Source: Reyranella sp.
GTDB lineage: Bacteria; Pseudomonadota; Alphaproteobacteria; Reyranellales; Reyranellaceae
Assembly (NCBI GenBank): GCA_019745575.1
Contig: JAIETA010000008.1
Location: 1-58,871 of the forward strand
Direction: 5' to 3'
Length of the DNA stretch: 58,871 bases
Below the pieces are notes generated by a model. The model saw only the letters and a program-made list of their open reading frames with translations. It was not told the DNA's origin and searched no databases. The position numbers and the translations under genes are program-made. Position 1 is the first letter of the stretch; every line of letters starts with the position of its first letter. Positions 56,140 through 58,871 of the stretch are shown here, in pieces.

Positions 56140-57785
56140 GCCTCCTTGAGGCGCGTGTCGGCAAGCTCGCCGGCGGCCTCGAGGATGGGATAGGCGACCG
56201 ACGTCAGGTGGCCGTTGATGCGCTTGAAGTCGCGGATCACGTCCATGTGGATCGAGCTGGTCTCGATCGACTCGGCGCGTCCTTCGCGCAGGCGGGCGAA
56301 ATGGCTGTCGGCGGCCCGCGATTCGGCTTCGCGCATGGCGGTCTTCTCGGCGACCAGGCGGCGCGCCAGCGTGATGTCGCGGGTGGTGAAAACGTTGAGC
56401 GCCAGCTGCAGGTTTTCCAGCACGCGGGCGTGGAAGGCCCTGAGCTCGGCCGTGCCTTCTGGCGAGAAGGCGTAGCGGTTCCTGATCTTCTTGGCCGCGA
56501 GCTCCATCAGGTTCTTGTCGACGATGTCGCCAACGTGCTCGAGGTTGGTCGTGAAGGTCAGGATCTCGACGTAGCGCTTGCCGTCCTCTTCACCCAGTTC
56601 GTTGCGCGAGGTCTGGATGAGGTAGAGCTTGATCGCCTCGTAGAGTCTGTCGACCGCGTCGTCGGCGGCTTCGATCGCCTTCACCGCCTTGGGATCGTTG
56701 CGCTCGAAGACGTCCATCGTCTTGCGCAGCATGTCGGCCACGCGGTCGCCGAGGTTCAGTGTTTCGCGCAGCGCGCAGCCCAGCGCCTCGGCGGGGCTGT
56801 CCAGGACGTTGGGATCGAGGTGGCGGGGCTTGCCGGGATCGTCCAGCCGCGGCTTGGCGGGCAACAGGCGCACGCAGAGGGCGGCGACCACGTCGGTCAG
56901 CGGCAGGAAGACGATGGCGACAGCGAGGTTGAAGGCGGTGTGGAAGTTGACGGCGAGGCGCGTCGCCGACGGGTCGAGGATCGTCAAGACCTGCAGCACG
57001 GGCTCGAGGAACGGCAGGACAGCGATGGCCATCAGCCCGCGGGTGATCAGGTTGGCCAGAGGCACGCGCCGCGCCTCGACCTCGGCGCCGGCCTGAGCCA
57101 TGTAGGGCGCCAGCGCGCCGCCGACGTTGGCGCCGATCACCAGGGCCAAGGCCAGCTTGGGCTCGACGATCCCGCCGCCGGCGAACGACATGACCAGCAG
57201 CACGACCGACAGACTGGAATGGACGAACCAGGTGGCGAGCGTCGCCAGGATGACCGCGATGACGTACTCGTTCTGGAGACCCTGCAGCGCGGCCATGAAG
57301 GAGGGCGAGGCGCGCAGCGGCTCGGTGGCATGGCCCAGCAGCTTGAGCGACAGCAGCATCAGGCCGAGGCCGATGGCGACCCGGCCGAGGTGGCGCGACC
57401 TGTCCTGCTCGCTCGACAGGAAGGCGATAACGCCGGCGCCGATCAGCAGCGGCGACACCCAAGCAAGATCGAACGACAGGACCTGGGCGGCGATTGTGGT
57501 GCCGACGTCGGCGCCCAGCATGACGGCGAGGGCGATCGACAGCGGAATGAGGCCGCGGCCGGCGAAGGAGGAGAGCAGCAGCGCCGTGGCGGTGCTCGAC
57601 TGCAACAGCCCGGTAACGGCAAGGCCGCCGGCGAAGGCGGTGAACCGGTTGCGCGAGCAGGCGGCGATGGCGCGGCGCAGCGTGGCACCGAAGGCACGCG
57701 TCAGGCCGGTGCGGACCATGCGCACGCCCCAGAGCAGTAAGGCCACGCTGCCCAGAACGTTCAGGATCGTCTCGACGCCCTGCAT
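56106..57785 (-). CDS. Na+/phosphate cotransporter with C-terminal PhoU-like domain
   Basis: A 559-residue NptA-type carrier. The two inverted QSS-like repeats are GLLQSSTATALLLSSFAG and FVHSSLSVVLLVMSFAGG. Eight or so helices cover the first 340 residues. The last 200 residues are a PhoU-like helical domain (DRVADMLRKTMDVFERND..LEHVGDIVDKNLMELAAKKI). It moves phosphate with sodium, either in or out. Its place beside a phosphonate-type regulator and phnW suggests that it handles phosphate released from aminoethylphosphonate, which is inference. Confidence 0.92.
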   Translation of the reverse strand: MQGVETILNVLGSVALLLWGVRMVRTGLTRAFGATLRRAIAACSRNRFTAFAGGLAVTGLLQSSTATALLLSSFAGRGLIPLSIALAVMLGADVGTTIAAQVLSFDLAWVSPLLIGAGVIAFLSSEQDRSRHLGRVAIGLGLMLLSLKLLGHATEPLRASPSFMAALQGLQNEYVIAVILATLATWFVHSSLSVVLLVMSFAGGGIVEPKLALALVIGANVGGALAPYMAQAGAEVEARRVPLANLITRGLMAIAVLPFLEPVLQVLTILDPSATRLAVNFHTAFNLAVAIVFLPLTDVVAALCVRLLPAKPRLDDPGKPRHLDPNVLDSPAEALGCALRETLNLGDRVADMLRKTMDVFERNDPKAVKAIEAADDAVDRLYEAIKLYLIQTSRNELGEEDGKRYVEILTFTTNLEHVGDIVDKNLMELAAKKIRNRYAFSPEGTAELRAFHARVLENLQLALNVFTTRDITLARRLVAEKTAMREAESRAADSHFARLREGRAESIETSSIHMDVIRDFKRINGHLTSVAYPILEAAGELADTRLKEAQPLMRAPVGS

Positions 57786-57840
57786 GATCGTCAGAGCCTA
57801 CGCCTCAGCCTGCAGCGATTAAAGTTTTTTGACGAATTTG

Positions 57841-58707
57841 TTACGATGCCAGGTGCGTTGCCTCTTCCATGAAGGCGCGAACCAGCGCGACGCGGCGGCG
57901 CTCCTGCAGGCAAAGGGCATACTCCGCCACCGCGAGATCGCTGTCGGCCACGGCGATGTGGCGAAAGCGGCGATCCTCGCCAAGCTCGCTGGCGAAGACG
58001 GCACCGACGCCGAAGCCCGCGGCCACCGCCTCACGCACGCCCTCGCGGGTCTGCACCTCGACGATGGAACCCGGCCGCACATCGGCCGCGGCCATGGCCT
58101 GTTCCAGCACCTCGCGTGTGATCGAGCCGCGCTCGCGCAGCACCAGTTCCTGGCCGTTGAGGGCGGCGAGTGGAGCACGGCCGCGCTTGGCGAGCGGATG
58201 GCGAGCCGGCGCAAAAAGCACCACCCGGTCGGTGCGCAGCCGCACGGCATGCAGGCGGGGGTCCGACACGCTCTTGGCCATCACCGCGACGTCGGCCTCG
58301 TGGCGCAGCAGGCGTTCCAGCACGACGGCGGAGTTGTCGATCGACAGCGCGAAAGTAAGACCGCCGGCGCGCTTCCGGAGCGCCGCCATGATCGGCACCA
58401 CGTGGTGGGCCGAGTCGGCGGCGATCCGGAGATGGCCGCGGGTCAGGGCCTGCTCGCCGGCCAGCAGGGCGCGTGCCTCCTCCTGCAGGGCAAAGAGCCG
58501 GGTCGTGACGCCGTGCAGCTGCCGGCCGGTTTCGGTCGGGGTGACGCTGCGGCCGCGGCGGTCGAACAGGTGTACGCCATAGGCCTTCTCCAGGGCCGTC
58601 ACCTGGCCCGACAGGTTGGGCTGGCTGAGGCCCGAGGCGCGGGCGGCGGCGGAGAAGGAGCCCGATTCGGCCACGAGATGGAAGGCGCGGAGCTGGGTGG
58701 GCGTCAT
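57841..58707 (-). CDS. LysR-family regulator, aminoethylphosphonate-catabolism type
   Basis: A 288-residue LysR regulator from the ATG at 58707 (MTPTQLRAFHLVAESGSFSAAARASGLSQPNLSGQVTALEKAYGVHLFDRRGRSVTPTETG). The 48 residues before it in the ORF track are in the intergenic region. The N-terminal winged helix is standard and the rest is an effector domain. Its opening sequence and its divergence from phnW match the known group of LysR regulators that accompany aminoethylphosphonate catabolism. It should activate phnW in response to a phosphonate and repress itself. Confidence 0.85.
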   Translation of the reverse strand: MTPTQLRAFHLVAESGSFSAAARASGLSQPNLSGQVTALEKAYGVHLFDRRGRSVTPTETGRQLHGVTTRLFALQEEARALLAGEQALTRGHLRIAADSAHHVVPIMAALRKRAGGLTFALSIDNSAVVLERLLRHEADVAVMAKSVSDPRLHAVRLRTDRVVLFAPARHPLAKRGRAPLAALNGQELVLRERGSITREVLEQAMAAADVRPGSIVEVQTREGVREAVAAGFGVGAVFASELGEDRRFRHIAVADSDLAVAEYALCLQERRRVALVRAFMEEATHLAS

Positions 58708-58745
58708 ATATGTGAAACCTATAGGTAGCATATGGAATATATACT
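58705..58745 (+). promoter_or_regulatory. LysR operator cluster and phnW promoter
   Basis: The divergent gap has the palindrome ACCTATAGGT (58717-58726), flanked by CATATATG at 58705-58712 and CATATG at 58729-58734. A near-perfect -10, TATACT, lies at 58740-58745, but the sequence 17 bases before it (ACCTAT) is a poor -35 and lies in the palindrome. This is the layout of a LysR-activated promoter. The LysR start codon itself overlaps the first element. Confidence 0.5.
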
Positions 58746-58780
58746 GGACGGATAGAAGACGCGAGCCGATCATCGCCGCC

Positions 58781-58871
58781 ATGACCACCAAGAAGCCTGC
58801 CGCCTCCGAAACCGGTGATCCGCTGCTGCTGACGCCGGGTCCGCTCACCACCTCGGCCAGCGTGAAGCAGG
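58781..58871 (+). CDS. phnW: 2-aminoethylphosphonate:pyruvate aminotransferase, N-terminal end (partial)
   Basis: Thirty residues are in the window. DPLLLTPGPLTTSASVKQ is the characteristic opening of PhnW, the PLP enzyme that turns 2-aminoethylphosphonate into phosphonoacetaldehyde. Related serine-pyruvate and alanine-glyoxylate aminotransferases share the TPGP motif, but the LTTS extension and the adjacent LysR gene favour PhnW. The gene runs off the right edge. Confidence 0.75.
   Translation, partial: MTTKKPAASETGDPLLLTPGPLTTSASVKQ

Noticed and set aside
55896-57740. 614-residue plus-strand ORF opposite the Na/Pi transporter gene
   Set aside because: The minus-strand transporter has clear QSS repeats and a PhoU domain; this frame is a Gly/Gln/Asp-rich shadow.

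Overview
The window is GC-rich, densely coded chromosomal DNA from an alphaproteobacterium. Evidence for this is the TrcR-type cell-cycle regulator, the gyrA-coaD pair near ssb and uvrA, the fused PhoU-domain Na/Pi transporter, two TRAP systems, and frequent GTG/TTG starts with 4-bp ATGA/GTGA overlaps. A Rhodospirillales-like lineage is my best guess, but the sequence alone does not prove it. No insertion sequence, prophage, integrase or CRISPR array is visible, and no gene-free stretch exceeds about 200 bases.

Layout. 1-888: the end of an OmpA-family gene, a strong terminator, and trcR with its own promoter. 1000-3869: a TRAP transporter operon (dctP-dctQ-dctM). 3871-10394: a convergent quinone oxidoreductase, then a seven-gene directon (DUF1192, MetY-like sulfhydrylase, alpha/beta hydrolase, SDR, DUF169, 2'-5' RNA ligase-like, exported hydrolase). 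10391-14633, minus strand: sppA, a small PH-like membrane protein, aroC, fabI. 14714-18754: pdxH, a cation-efflux protein, a phosphotransferase/ATPase fusion, and an acid-ceramidase-like amidohydrolase with a perfect palindrome over its promoter. 18751-28828: an information-processing block (uvrA, ssb, gyrA, coaD) with an MFS carrier, a decarboxylase-type amidohydrolase and a HAD phosphatase between them.

28855-41400 is the most interesting part. A tRNA-Lys with a strong promoter runs with no visible terminator into an envelope glycan/glycolipid locus. The locus holds a Wzm/Wzt-type ABC exporter, a GT21 (ceramide-glucosyltransferase-like) enzyme, a STAS protein without the usual phospho-acceptor, a Wza-like outer-membrane lipoprotein, a complete DevBCA-type ABC exporter and two tandem cellulose-synthase-like GT2 enzymes. 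Facing it on the other strand are ManC (GDP-mannose supply) and a glycine-amidinotransferase-like enzyme, which lie at the end of a minus-strand run that also holds a cyclic-nucleotide-gated K+ channel and a KstD-like flavoprotein. I read the locus as an unusual, possibly undescribed, combination for making and exporting a mannose-containing, perhaps guanidinylated, surface glycan or glycolipid; the product is inference.

44403-56139 is a catabolic run: HyuA/HyuB, a second TRAP system, a PuuA-like glutamate-amine ligase of the glutamine synthetase family, an iron alcohol dehydrogenase and a dimethylglycine/sarcosine dehydrogenase-like flavoprotein. It looks like uptake and breakdown of a small nitrogenous (amide, hydantoin or N-methyl amine) compound. 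The right end has a Na/Pi cotransporter, a LysR regulator of the aminoethylphosphonate type, and the divergent start of phnW, pointing to phosphonate use beyond the window.
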